Shown one piece after another: positions 33,900 through 44,400 of a stretch of 64,000 bases of DNA. Numbering within the stretch: the first letter of the stretch is position 1; each line of letters begins with the position of its first letter. Both the position numbers and the translations under genes were made by a program. The notes beneath the pieces are model-generated. The model searched no databases. It saw only the letters and a program-made list of their open reading frames with translations, and was not told where the DNA came from. The stretch comes from Onchidella celtica (Eukaryota > Mollusca > Gastropoda > Systellommatophora > Onchidiidae): assembly GCA_963931925.1 (NCBI GenBank), contig OZ007573.1, positions 42,100,722 through 42,164,721 on the forward strand. Direction: 5' to 3'.

Positions 33900-34745
33900 G
33901 CGGGCACAGTGGAGTCGCTTTCACCGCACCATCCTCTCACCAACGTCTCACCATTTTGGTGCGCACCAAAGAAGGTGAGAGGAAGGAACAGAGTGGAGTC
34001 GTTTCCCCTCCCCAGTCACCGTTCAAGGTGGCGGCAGCCGTGCAATTTATGCTTCTGTTTTGGCTACGAAGACGACGGCAAAACATGCGTCGTTATTGGG
34101 TTCACCGCATTCATTAACGCCGAAATACTTTCGGAGAATATCATCATTTGGTGAATGAGGTGCTGAATGACGAAGAAAAGTGCTTGCAATACATCAGAAT
34201 GAAACCAGCAACATTTCAGGGTCTTTACAAGAAGATTGGGTCACACATTAAAAAGAGGATGAGAAATTTGCGTAAACCCTTATCATCAAAAGAATGCCTG
34301 GTCATTACATTAAGGTAAGAAAACGTAAATGATAACAATACCGGTACCACCACCACAAGCACCACGATCACCACCATACCAACTTTTTTCCACTCTGCGT
34401 TGATGAAATTTCTGTTGCTGTAGTTGGGATCAGTCTTGTCATAAGGACCTGATCATTTCTGGACAGCGGCAATTAAAACCTCAGATTCCATGTTCACTGA
34501 ACAATTGTCTGACGACTGGTGCGGAAAGGTGACTGGAATTTTAGTGCAGCACTAAGTTAGCAGGCCCCAGTTATTTTTTGGTGCTCGGTTGGTGCGTGGT
34601 TGGTGATGGTGCGGCGAGAGGGGGCGGCTTCCACTCTGTCTCGTCCAACTGTAATTATACGGATTAAATTTCAGCGTCGGCAAACGGGTGACTCTTTGGT
34701 GCTGGTGAGGGGATGGTGCAGCGAAAGCGACTCCACTGTGCCCGC
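33900..34745 (+). mobile_element. PIF/Harbinger element, deleted, with long TIRs
   Basis: GCGGGCACAGTGGAGTCGCT at 33900 recurs as its complement ending at 34745, and similarity runs ~45 bases inward. A second inverted copy of the subterminal region lies at 34576-34650. Between them 34110-34316 encodes YHHLVNEVLNDEEKCLQYI and HIKKRMRNLRKPLSSKECLV, the N-terminal part of a Harbinger transposase, interrupted by a stop upstream and ending at a GTAAGA donor-like site. The catalytic DDE region is missing. The expected 3-bp duplication was not identified. Confidence 0.8.
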
Positions 34746-34746
34746 A

Positions 34747-35222
34747 CCTGAAGTCTTTCAGATTGTAATGGAAACTGCCCGTGTCACGTCTGTAGAACAA
34801 GTTTGGTTTTCAAGAAAAATCACTCTGTGTCCTCGACAGATAATATAGTTCAGATGTACCCATCACAATCTGCAGTCAGTATTGCTTTGTGCTTGTGAAT
34901 GTTAAGGAGTTTTTTCCCCTCATTTTCTCAAAATCCCTCATTTTGACTTAGGCGTTTATCTTATGCAACTCACGATTGGGGTCAAACAGTGTGACTGGAG
35001 TCTTTAGTGATATGGCTTAAATGTTCGTCTATCTTGGGAAGTTTACCAAATCTGAATAAATGACTACGAAATGACTGTACAACATCAACAAAATGAAATT
35101 TAAAATAACAGCAAAGCAGCTAATAAAGTGCCCGTACTTTTGTCAGTAAAGATTTTAATATCATTCATCAAACAAGGGAAACAATGAAAGAAATTTTGGA
35201 TGTTGCACATTCTGATTATGTT
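34747..35222. other. Intergenic, nothing recognised
   Basis: No gene or repeat supported. Confidence 0.4.
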
Positions 35223-35232
35223 AATAATAAAA

Positions 35233-35343
35233 GGGGGTGTCTATTCAGGCCGCTACCTAGAGGCACCTAGCAGCCTGAATAGAGTAACGGTGGGGTGTTT
35301 TGTCTATTCGGGCCTCTAGGTAGCGGCCTGAATAGAGCCGGCC
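35233..35343. mobile_element. Small foldback element with 25-bp perfect inverted repeat
   Basis: Arms 35240-35264 and 35312-35336 are perfect complements over 25 bases. Two further inverted copies of the motif CTATTCRGGC lie between them (35273-35282, 35304-35313), so two smaller hairpins can form instead. ATAATAAAA occurs at 35224-35232 and 35344-35352 as a likely 9-bp TSD, though it is AT-rich. Confidence 0.78.
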
Positions 35344-35543
35344 ATAATAAAAACACATACAGGTTTCTTTGTATAGACTGTCACCAATATCAATGTACCA
35401 TGTAATATTTCTCACTAAAATGGTAAAATCACTACAAATACGTCTCATAATGTTTTATGATTATAATTAAAAAAAACAAAACATGACAAAACACAGAAAA
35501 TTTCTAGGGTCCCAGTAGTCCCATAAGGTTAAAATATGGCAAA

Positions 35544-35570
35544 CCCCCCCCCCCCCCCCCCCCCCCCCCC
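35544..35570. repeat. Poly-C tract (27 bases)
   Basis: Uninterrupted C run, the longest of many C or G homopolymers in the window. Confidence 0.95.
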
Positions 35571-36626
35571 AAATCAACTTTCGAAATTGGACGTTTTCTT
35601 CTTCTTGCCACATACATGCATAAACTCATCACATCAAAATAAACTTCAAAACATACAAAGTTTACACTCAAACTGTGACACTAAACACAAGGACAAAAAA
35701 ATGATGTTTCATTAGAACAATGTAAATAGATGTAGATGAGATATCCAACATTTTCAACCCATAGAGCACATTAAATTCGGAACAAAATACTTGTACACTG
35801 TACATACTTGAATGATAATATAATGCTGATTGTCCCAAACTGTTTGACATGAACATTTCCTTGTAAAGTCCACTAAAATGGTTTTGTTGTACATTTGTCA
35901 TTTGTAAAATTTGAGGAAAATAAATACTTAGATAGGGACAAATGTGACAAAACCAGGCATAGAATGAAAGACCAAATTCCTGAAAAAAAAAAACCCAAGG
36001 CAGAAAACATGGTTTATGGAAATTGAAATTTGCTTATAACATGAAAGATAAGCCATTTTTCAGCATTCAGTTAAAATATTTTGCCTGAAATCGTCTTAGA
36101 AATATTGAAGTTTCATTTTTTAAATAGATATAAAAATTTCACCTTTAACGCGGTTTTGTCGGATCCACCCACGTGACTGGGCCCAAAGCTTTGATGGAAA
36201 TCAGCCTGGGTAAAGACCACTTGTCTGATGATAAAATTGCTGTTGGATTTGCAATACGAACTTTGTTTAAGGAGCTGAAAAAAGAGGGAGCGCCTGAAAG
36301 AGATATTATTGCCTTTGGGTGTCAGGTACGGTAGTAATTTATCTTTATATATGTATTATATTCTTGAAAGTTCAAATTTACTGGTTCTGTATTGTCTAAA
36401 GTGATTCTGTGCCTCTATATTTCATTATAAAAAAGTTTTGTTTGATTTTCAGTGGATTTCAGAGTTTTTTTTCATGATTTTGGTTTGTTTCTGTATTTGT
36501 TGGTGTTGGTCTGGCTTTGCTTGTATTTTTTTTTTTTTTACACAGAAGTGTTCACCTAAATTTATCTTCTTTTGTCTTAAAAATGTGTAAATGTGTTGAT
36601 TACCAAGAAATAATCAAATCATATTT

Positions 36627-37790
36627 ATGCTTTATTGCTTGCAAATGAAGTCATTCATTCTTACATTAGTCAGAAAACTAAAAGACAAGGGCCCCATGAA
36701 GTATGCGCTGGCTACAAACTCGGAGTGCCTGACTCCCCGTTACATGTTCGGGCACTGTAAGCTGAAGTTCTTTATTCTTCTCATGAACTTACAAGAAAAA
36801 GGGTGGATTACGAAGCAAGAGGGAGAAGATCATGAAAAACAATATTTGAAATTTACCAGTGAAGTAAAGGACAACAAAGACTTGAGGGAAGCATTTGTGG
36901 CTTTTAGTCCACATACAGAAAGACTGGATACCTTTTTTGTGGACTACATAAGCTGAAATGCAAACTGCTCGTCTCTATGGCGAATGATGAAAGTCCTGTT
37001 GCTCCTGGCACATGGCCACGCAACTGCGGAGAGTGGATTCAGTATCAACAAAGAAGTCTTCACGGTCAGTATGAAAGAGCAGAGCATTGTTGCCCAGCCA
37101 GCAATCATCGACCATGTAAAGAAGGTAAGAAAATACTTTAAAAAATCACATGTAATTTTTCAGAATGAGTGTGGGTATGGAAGAATGGTTTGAAAGAGAT
37201 TTGTTCCTTCTTCAGAAGAATGTGACCAGTTGAAACAATACTGTTAAACAACCGCCAAATAATTAGCGATGCCATCTTAACATTGCATGACAGTTGCATT
37301 CATGATTTTTCCTCTCTAAATCTTTCGCCAGTTGAAAGAGCCATTTATTAACCCTCCATGTTAAGATATGAAATATATTCTTAATATTTTTTTCTCATCT
37401 CCAGTTTGGAGGAGCCTTGAATGTGCCAATAATAAAAGGCATGATGATGGCAGCCAAAAACTGCCAGGCAAAAATATAATAATCATGTTCTACCAGGAGA
37501 AATAAAAGAACAAGCTGAGAGAGCCCATGAATATGCAGATCACGAGATAGGCAGCTCTTGATGAGATCGAAGGTGAAGAGTAGGAAACTGGAGGAGGTGA
37601 ATGAGAGCCTGCTGAAAGAAACAAAAGAGCTTGAGAAAAATGCAATTGCTACTTCCTCATTGAATTGTATGGAAAAGCTCATTCCTTGAGGAATGAAAGC
37701 TGAGGCAGCAGATAAAGAAAGAACTGGAGCAGCTGAGGCAGGACATGCTCGGGCACTCAAAACTCTCCAAGCTGAACTTCTCTAATCTTC
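36627..37790 (+). pseudogene. hAT-like transposase relic
   Basis: Broken frames encode LVRKLKDKGPMKYALATN, ERLDTFFVDYI, LLLLAHGHATAESGFSINKE and a C-terminal charged helix (ESLLKETKELEKNAI). The ATAESGFS segment recalls the ASAERxFS dimerisation motif of hAT proteins, and I recall related repeat-borne proteins in fish and invertebrates. Stops and frameshifts rule out a working gene. The hAT label is moderate confidence. Confidence 0.5.
36742..36966 (+). repeat. Direct duplication, copy 1 (pairs with 37743-37983)
   Basis: From ACATGTTCGGGCACT to GAAATGCAAACT. Copy 2 is the same segment ~1 kb downstream with a small insertion and scattered substitutions. Copy 1 continues into the hAT-like C-terminus. 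Confidence 0.9.
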
Positions 37791-37983
37791 TCGTGAACTT
37801 AAGTTACATGAAAAAGGGTGGATTAAGAAGTAAGAAGGAGAAAATCTTGAAAAACAATATTTGAAATTTACCAATGAAGTAAAGGACAACAAAGACTTGG
37901 GGGAAACATTTGTGGCTTTTAGTCCACATGCAGGAAAAGACTGGATACCTTTTTTGTGCAACACATTAGCAGAAATGCAAACT
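37743..37983 (+). repeat. Direct duplication, copy 2, fused to a MULE fragment
   Basis: Same segment as 36742-36966, including AAGGACAACAAAGACTTG and TTTGTGGCTTTTAGTCCACA. Immediately after GAAATGCAAACT the sequence switches to MULE transposase coding DNA instead of the hAT-like continuation. Confidence 0.9.
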
Positions 37984-38255
37984 AGACAATATTTTGCGGA
38001 GGCAAAAGTGCTTCAACGTTGTGCAGTTAGCACACCAGGTATAGGTGGCACTGAGCAGATATCATTGCCAAAAAATTATTCTGCTGATCAGTCAGCCTGG
38101 CATCACTGGGGGATCAGCTGCATGCCGGAGAGCCTGTAACAAAAGTAAAGAAATTTCTCTAGAGGAAATTGAGCTTCTGGAAGGAGAAACTAACTTAGTG
38201 AAAGGCGTGTATTTTGTCAATACAGCAGTCAAGATACCATGCCAGTGTTCCTAAC
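37984..38255 (+). pseudogene. MULE transposase C-terminal fragment (copy A)
   Basis: A frame gives DNILRRQKCFNVVQLAHQV and, after a break, SLEEIELLEGETN and VNTAVKIPCQCS. This resembles the region before and at the start of a SWIM zinc motif in MULE transposases. The first 74 bases recur at 39890-39963. Confidence 0.65.
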
Positions 38256-38797
38256 TCGAGGGCTTCATGGCAAACTATTAATTATCTCAACATTTATAAG
38301 AAACTGAAATATTTGATACGCACATAGCCCTTGACAGCCGGCTGCAGATTATGTAACGATAGGGCTTAAATTCAGAAAATTAAGCATTAAATAACATTTT
38401 TAAATATTGTAATATTTCACTCTGACAAAGAAAGTGTTCAGATTTGTGCTTCTCTTGAAAACTTGTAACAAAAAAACAACAGAACTTGTGATAGTTTACC
38501 AGGTGGCCATTGAAATATAAGGCGGGTATTGACGGAATCACAAATTGTGAGTAAACAAGTATATTTTTCAGCGGGCATTCCATTCGGTACTAGTAAGATG
38601 GCTGGAAGCTTTCAATTATGACATATATGTACTTTCGTTGTCCTCTGACTCCTTATTATGTGTTGTGATCTTTTTTCTTTTGGTTCCAGGTTGCTTTCTT
38701 CACTTATTTCCATTCAATGGGTTGTTCAGCAGCATTAGCAAAGATAGACAAAGAGTTTTCTATAAATGTAATTTAAAATAGTGCATTATTCTTTTCT

Positions 38798-40010
38798 TTG
38801 CACTGTTTTCTCAGATATGGCATTCAGGTTATGATGCTGATGACCCATATCCCCCTAGGTGGCTTCCCGCTCGGGTGCATCCTCATTACCTCCCTGAAGG
38901 CCGAGGTCATAGCCAAAGGACTCAATCTCCTACTTGAAGTCATGGGGAAGGATGCATTTTTTGGACCTGGGAGAGAAGGTCCACAGATATTCATGACGGA
39001 CAACTGTGAGGCGAAAAGAAAGGCACTGAAGACTGTTTTTCTCTCCTCACTCCAGCTGCTTTGTGCCTTCCACATCCTCCAAGCCTTCTGGAGGTTTTTA
39101 TGGGAGCATAAATCAGGAGTGCCAAAGGATGATCGTCCTCACATCCTGCACTTGATGAAGGGTATGTTGAGGTCTAACACATTGCAGACATTTTTTGTAA
39201 TTTCAGGATCATCCCGCATGACACTAACTTTTGTTGCTACAGTTTATTGTACATAATTCAGCTACATGTGCGCATTGACAGTTAATTTTGGGGGGAGGGG
39301 GGCATTCTTTACAGTGGGATCGACGATTTTATGCATATCTTCTCTTGCATTTTCAGCCTATGTGATGTTGTTCAAAATACAGTGACACTTTCATTGCTTG
39401 ACCTATAAAATAGATGGATGACAGTTTTGTGTACTAAAACGTGGCCAATGTCAATACATGTTTGTATCTACAATTAATTTACAAATGTATGTCAAGCAGT
39501 TGATGGTAAATCTGAAATAGTACCGTATTTAAAAATTTCTTTCCAGTAAAAAATGAGAAACACTGAAATTTACCAATTTGCTTAACCTTCTATTCTTTAT
39601 TTTGATGCCCTACAACTCCTCTACTGATCCTGTATTTGCACAATAGGCTTAATTCTAATTATTTTTTACCTTCAAAGGTCTTCTCTATAGTGCTGATGCA
39701 GTCACCCTTGAGGAAAATTTTGCTACAATGAATGCTGAAGGGAGGTTGTTGCAGTATCCCACAGCCCATCAGTACAGTACATCTTGAAAATGTGGGCAGT
39801 TAGAGAAGGCTGAGCAGTCTGCTTCCGCTGCAACAGCATCATTCGAGGCGCAACACAAACATTTTAGAAGCTGGCTTTCGCGTGATGAAAGACAATATTT
39901 TGCGGAGGCAAAAGTGCTTCAACATTGTACAGTTAGCACACCAGGTATCAGTGGCATTGAGCAACCTCAGGCTGTGTGGCCATGTTGTAAATTCTGCATG
40001 GAATTAAACG
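38798..40010 (+). pseudogene. MULE-like transposase relic (copy B)
   Basis: 38830-39165 encodes LGGFPLGCILITSLKAE, KDAFFGPGREGPQIFMTDN and LLCAFHILQAFWRFLWEHKS, a MULE catalytic-core pattern (GxPLG...AFFGxGxxGPxxFMTDD...CxFHxLQAxWRWL). The first core Asp is not evident (MTDN replaces the usual MTDD). After ~500 non-coding bases, 39675-40010 gives WAVREG, AVCFRCNSIIRGA and GFRVMKDNILRRQKCFNIV in shifted frames. Multiple breaks show it is dead. Confidence 0.75.
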
Positions 40011-40409
40011 TTCGTTATTGTAATCCGAGTGCAGAGCCAATCCCAGGCTTCGGGGTCATCCCAGGTTACGATTTAATTGGTTTCACTGACTAGGAGTCAG
40101 TTTTTCCTACTGCCACGAAGGCGATATTTTTTGATATTGCGGATGTAGTTAATTATACCACAGTAGTAGTGGAATCTTACCCAAGTCACCGACCTGACGA
40201 GGCTGTAAGTATATTTTTAAGTCTGTTGTTCAGTTGGTTGGGCGACGCATCATGCATCACAACTCAGGTTGAAGTAGTTGGACGATCTTAACCTATTTCT
40301 ACCCGCGTAGGGCTTTAATTTTATTGCCAGGCTTGGGAGCTGTTTTCTTATTTTACATACGCATTCAGTCATCTTCCCTAATTACTCAGATAGGTCATAT
40401 ACATGCAGA

Positions 40410-41690
40410 ATGGAGGTGGAGAGACTCATTAAGTTGGGGAGCCAGTTGTCCTTGCAAAGGTAAGGAATTGAGAGTCTGGGTAGATAAACAAATCCAGGAG
40501 GAAAGCGAAAGAAAGAAGGAGGAGCGAGAAGCAGTGAAGGAGCAACTGGCCCTTGAGACAGCGAAGTTAAAGGGGGAGCAAGAAGTGACAAAGGAACATC
40601 TGCTGTTAGATACAGAGAAGTTAAAGGAGGAGAGAGAAAGGAACAGCAGTCACTGGTAGATGGGGGCTGGAGTCACAGTGTTTAAAATTAGAGAACCCAA
40701 CAGCCACACCTCTGGCAATGCCTTCCTTTACATCAGGAGAAACAACAGCCAGCCAAGCATCTCCCATGAAGAGTCCACGACTGCCAGGTTTTGAGGGCAC
40801 TAAGGATCAAATTGACAGCTATCTCCAACGGTTTGAGAGGTACGCGGCGGTGAACAACTGGTCAAGATCCAATTGGGCAATTCATCTTAGCGCACTTCTC
40901 CATGGTAAAGCACTCAAAGTGTACAGTTGACTAGAAGAAGGGGATGCTCAGGACTACGATAACCTCACGGAGGATGGATTCCAAGACTGGTTGAGAAGAA
41001 GCAGACCAGAGCAAGGCGAGCGCATAAGCCAGTTTAGGACGAGGATATCGGCATACCTCAATAAATGGCTGCACTTATCAGGAAAGAACAAGTGAGCTGT
41101 CGAAGACACCACAGACTTATTCATGATGGAACAACTTATGACCGTCAGTAACATGGATCTAAGTGTGTTCCTGAAAGAAAGGAAGCCAAAGACAACAGAT
41201 GAGTTGGCGGATCTGGCGGAGAAGTATGTTGAGGCCCATGGTATTTCAGAAGCACACTCCAAAAGTGGGCCGCTACAACAGAGGATAGGAAAAGACAACT
41301 TCAAACATCGACAAAATGCAGCACCGCCTCCAAACCAGCCTTTGCAATCCCTGCCAAACCAGCCTTTGCAATCCCTGCGATGTCCCCGATGTTCCAAGGT
41401 AGGGCACTTGGCACGGGACTGTCGGTATAGACCACAAGTATCAGCAATGCATGCGCACACACGCTGCAAACATTGTCAATACAGAGGTCACGGAGCGAAC
41501 AAACGTTGTGAAAAGAAAGGGAAGGAAACCACCCAGAAACATATATCAGCGGCAGCGATAGAAGCTGCACCACAATGTGAAGAGCACAAAGCATTACAGC
41601 TAAAATGTGGCTGGAAGACGTCAATGCTGTCAGTAGCGTGTGTTGGATGCCTTCAACAGGCTGCAAGGATGCCAGTGGCGTCAGGACTCC
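40410..41690 (+). pseudogene. Retrotransposon gag remnant
   Basis: It begins MEVERLIKLGSQLSLQ. A frameshift near 40460 leads into a charged coiled coil (KKEEREAVKEQLALE), then PRLPGFEGTKDQIDSYLQRF, a SCAN-like segment, and a zinc knuckle CPRCSKVGHLARDC (CX2CX4HX4C). A second knuckle-like CKHCQYRGHGANKRC has one extra residue. In-frame stops occur near 40928 and 41094. Confidence 0.8.
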
Positions 41691-41699
41691 TCAATGGCC

Positions 41700-41950
41700 A
41701 AAAGGTCAGGGTTCTAAGAGACAGCGGCAGCAGTTGTGTTGTGATTAGAAAGGGCTAATACCTTAGAGTGTAGTGTGCAGAGACAAAGTGGTGGTGGGTC
41801 TAGCAGACGGAAGTGCGGTATCCGCCAGAATGGCCAAGTCCACACTAGACTGCCCGTATTACAAAGGCGAGGTGACCGCCGCTGACATGGAAAAACCATT
41901 GCACGATGTCATCCCCGGTAACATTATTGGAGCAAAATGTCCGGGAACGC
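41700..41950 (+). pseudogene. Retropepsin-like protease remnant
   Basis: VLRDSGSSCVVI carries the aspartic-protease DSG motif. A stop at about 41756 and a frameshift precede VVVGLADGSAVSARMAKS and DVIPGNIIGA, the C-terminal half. Confidence 0.75.
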
Positions 41951-41976
41951 CTATCGAGGAGCCCAATTCGGCTGAA

Positions 41977-42330
41977 GAGGTCATGGCTGCAGACACCAGG
42001 TCAGGACGCGACCACAAGATAAAAGCACTGCTGACGCCACCTGCTTCCAATACAAACATAACGGTGAGGACGTTGATAGAAATGCAAGAGGAAGACGGTC
42101 CACTGTCTGTCAACTGGAAACTTGCCGAGTCGGGAGACGTCCAGCATACCGGTGAGGTCATGGCTGTGGAGACCAGGTCAGCACGCGACCACAAGGTAAA
42201 AGCAATGCTGACGCCACCTGCCTCCAATACGAACATAACGGTGAGGACTTTGATAGAAATGCAAAAGGAATACAGTACGCTGTCCGCATGCCGGAAACTT
42301 GCCAAGTTGGGAGACGTCCAGCACACTGGT
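41977..42330 (+). repeat. In-frame 177-bp tandem duplication in the protease-integrase linker
   Basis: Units 41977-42153 and 42154-42330 each encode 59 residues from EVMA to QHTG, sharing LTPPASNTNITVRTLIEMQ. The period is exactly 59 codons, so the reading frame is kept across both. Confidence 0.92.
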
Positions 42331-42429
42331 AAGAACAACTGAACGTGGTACGGATATCACAAAGACGTGCTATTGCGACACTACTCCTCACCCACTGTGG
42401 ATCACAGTGACGTGAGACGGCAAGTGATG

Positions 42430-43105
42430 TTACCAAAGAGGCTGTGAGAGACAGTGATGAAAACGGCCAATGAATGTATCATGGCAGGACATCTAGGCGC
42501 TAACCAGACAACAGGAAGAATCTTACAAGATTTTTACTAGCCAGGGATCTGGGAGGCATTCAGATATTTTTGTAGGTCATGTGATCAATGCCAGCGATCG
42601 GCTCCCAAAAGGCAAGCACTGAAAGTCCCATTAATGAAGGTACCCCTCATTGATGAGCCGTTCTCTCGAGTAGCTGTGGACCTTGTGGGGCCCATCATCC
42701 CAGCGTCAGAACAGGGACACAAATACATTCTAACAGTAGTTGACTATTGCACTCGCTACCCAGAAGCAGTGCCATTGCGCTACATCGGCACCACTACTGT
42801 GGCCGAGGTACTCGTGGGTATCTTTGCAAGGACGGGTATCGCTAAAGAAGTCTCAAGTGACAGTGACATACAGTTCACATTGGACCCTATGGCCGAAATT
42901 TGCCGACTGTTATCAGTGAAACAATTAACTACTACACCCTATCACCCACAGTGGAACGGCCTTGTGGAAAGGTTCAACGCCATCCTGAAGAGTATGTTAA
43001 AAAAATTGGCAACGAACAGGCCACGAGACTGGGACAGTTACATCAACGCTGCTCTCTTCGCCTAAAGGGAAGCACCCAAGGAAGCACTTGGTTCCACTGG
43101 TGTGT
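42430..43105 (+). pseudogene. Retrotransposon integrase remnant
   Basis: Includes the second half of an HHCC zinc motif (CRSCDQC at 42571-42591) after a stop at 42538. It continues into an rve core with D at 42679 (DLVGP), D at 42859 (SSDSD) and E at 42967 (GLVERFN). The D-to-E spacing is 35 residues, the canonical DD35E. A stop at 43063 precedes REAPKEAL, after which similarity ends. Confidence 0.85.
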
Positions 43106-43194
43106 TGTAGTCTCACATAGGCCGAAACATCTCAAGGTTGCAAACTGCATTTGCAGTACCATTGCCTGCACCCTGCGCTTCGTGACATAATTTT

Positions 43195-43234
43195 TGGTGG
43201 CAGCGGTAGGATCCGAACCCACGCCTCCGAAGAG
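43195..43234 (+). promoter_or_regulatory. Extended tRNA-Leu primer-binding site
   Basis: TGGTGGCAGCGGTAGG and the next 24 bases are complementary to the 3' half of a tRNA-Leu(UAG), including the post-transcriptional CCA, with 2 mismatches in 40 against the vertebrate sequence I know. The TGG start just after ...GTGACATAATTTT is where a primer site would lie beyond a 5' LTR. Complementarity reaches through the T arm into the variable arm, far beyond the usual ~18 nt. Confidence 0.7.
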
Positions 43235-43690
43235 GCTTAACAACATAACTGTGTTTGATGCCGAACCGATGACGCGACTGTCATGGATTGACCATGGGTT
43301 CGGTTAAATACTTAGTGCATGATTGTGCGCTCGTGATTTTGATTGAGTGTGGTGTGACGTAGACAGTGAGCCGCAATCTTGGCATGACGGTCGTCACTGG
43401 CAACGGCTAATGAGAGGTGCAGCCTTTGCAGCATCATGCATTCATTGGTCAGAGGTGGCTGAGCTCCTAACGGCCATTCTTGCCGGGACTAACAGGCTGC
43501 GGCATATATAAAGAGCTGTAACTAAATTTGAGCCAACCATATATAGAGAAGTTGCTACCATGAAGTGATTCGGTGTTTCCAGCCTGGTTGGAACGTTAAA
43601 CGAAGTTACTAGAACAACTGTAACTGTACTGGCGACGGGATTACTGCTAGAGCTCCATGTCTGTTGTACAGGACGAAATGTACTAAAGCG
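43235..43690 (+). other. Possible retrotransposon leader or LTR-like DNA
   Basis: Follows the primer-binding site. A TATATAAAG box occurs near 43504. I could not pair it with another LTR, so its nature is open. Confidence 0.3.
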
Positions 43691-43699
43691 CGTGAGTAC

Positions 43700-44400
43700 T
43701 TCAACAAAATCAACAAGGCTCAAAGCACCACATTCCCCATGCCCTTCGAAAGTCTCTTACAAACCCCATGAGCTCCTGCTCCAGCGAAAAACAAACGCAA
43801 AGCCAAAGAAAGTTTGCCAAGGTGATAAGTGGGACAGAATTTCAAACCATCATGCAGCGCAAAGGGGATGAAAAGAAGAAGGCTGCAAAGAGAAAGAGAT
43901 TGAAACTAGAGAATTAAGAAAAGAAAGCACAAGAGGTGGCCAGAAAGAAAGAAGAGTGAGAGAAGAAGAGAATAAATAATGCACTAAAAAGGAGTGAAAC
44001 TGATGGGGAAAAGCGTGAGAAGCAACCTCTGAGAGAAACTATGTGAAAGAAAAGAGGTGGTCAGAAGGAAAGACAGATGTGTTTAAGCCCTTCCAGTAGT
44101 GTCTCAACTTCTGCTGAGAAGGAAAGAGCTCTGGGGAGGATGATAATGTAACTGACAGTATGACTGAAGTTGCTTATCACAGAAGTGTGCCGAATGAAAT
44201 GAGTGTGTATTGTATGTGTGTAAACAAGAAAGATGATGCTGGGGTAAAGACTCAGACTGGGGAGACTAAGTGGCTGTTGTGTGCAAAATGTAGTCGTCAT
44301 TATCATGCCGCATGTGCAGACTATGGCACTTAGTAATTACATGTATTCCTGGGGAATTGGATGTGATGGGAGAGTTTGTGTGTGATGTTTGTTTGTGAGA
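43700..44400 (+). pseudogene. Possible pogo/Tigger-type transposase C-terminal relic
   Basis: Broken frames give NKAQSTTFPMPFESLLQTP, a lysine/glutamate-rich stretch, and CMCVNKKDDAG...WLLCAKCSRHYHAAC, a PHD-like metal-binding pattern. This order resembles the C-terminus of some pogo-family proteins. No DDE core is present. Confidence 0.4.

Larger units (their letters stand above)
40410..43105 (+). mobile_element. Degenerate Ty3/gypsy-type retrotransposon, Gmr1-like order
   Basis: Gag, protease and integrase remnants lie in that order on the + strand with no reverse transcriptase or RNase H between protease and integrase. In ordinary Ty3/gypsy elements RT-RH precedes integrase; integrase upstream of RT defines the Gmr1-like group. 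The gag also has the SCAN-like region (FRTRISAYLNKWL, FLKERKPKTTDELADLAEKY) known from that group. Stops and frameshifts interrupt every domain and the RT portion is absent, so it is inactive. Confidence 0.8.

Noticed and set aside
43195-43234. A tRNA-Leu gene on the - strand
   Set aside because: Only the 3' half plus non-encoded CCA is present; no 5' half or anticodon arm, so a primer-binding site fits better.
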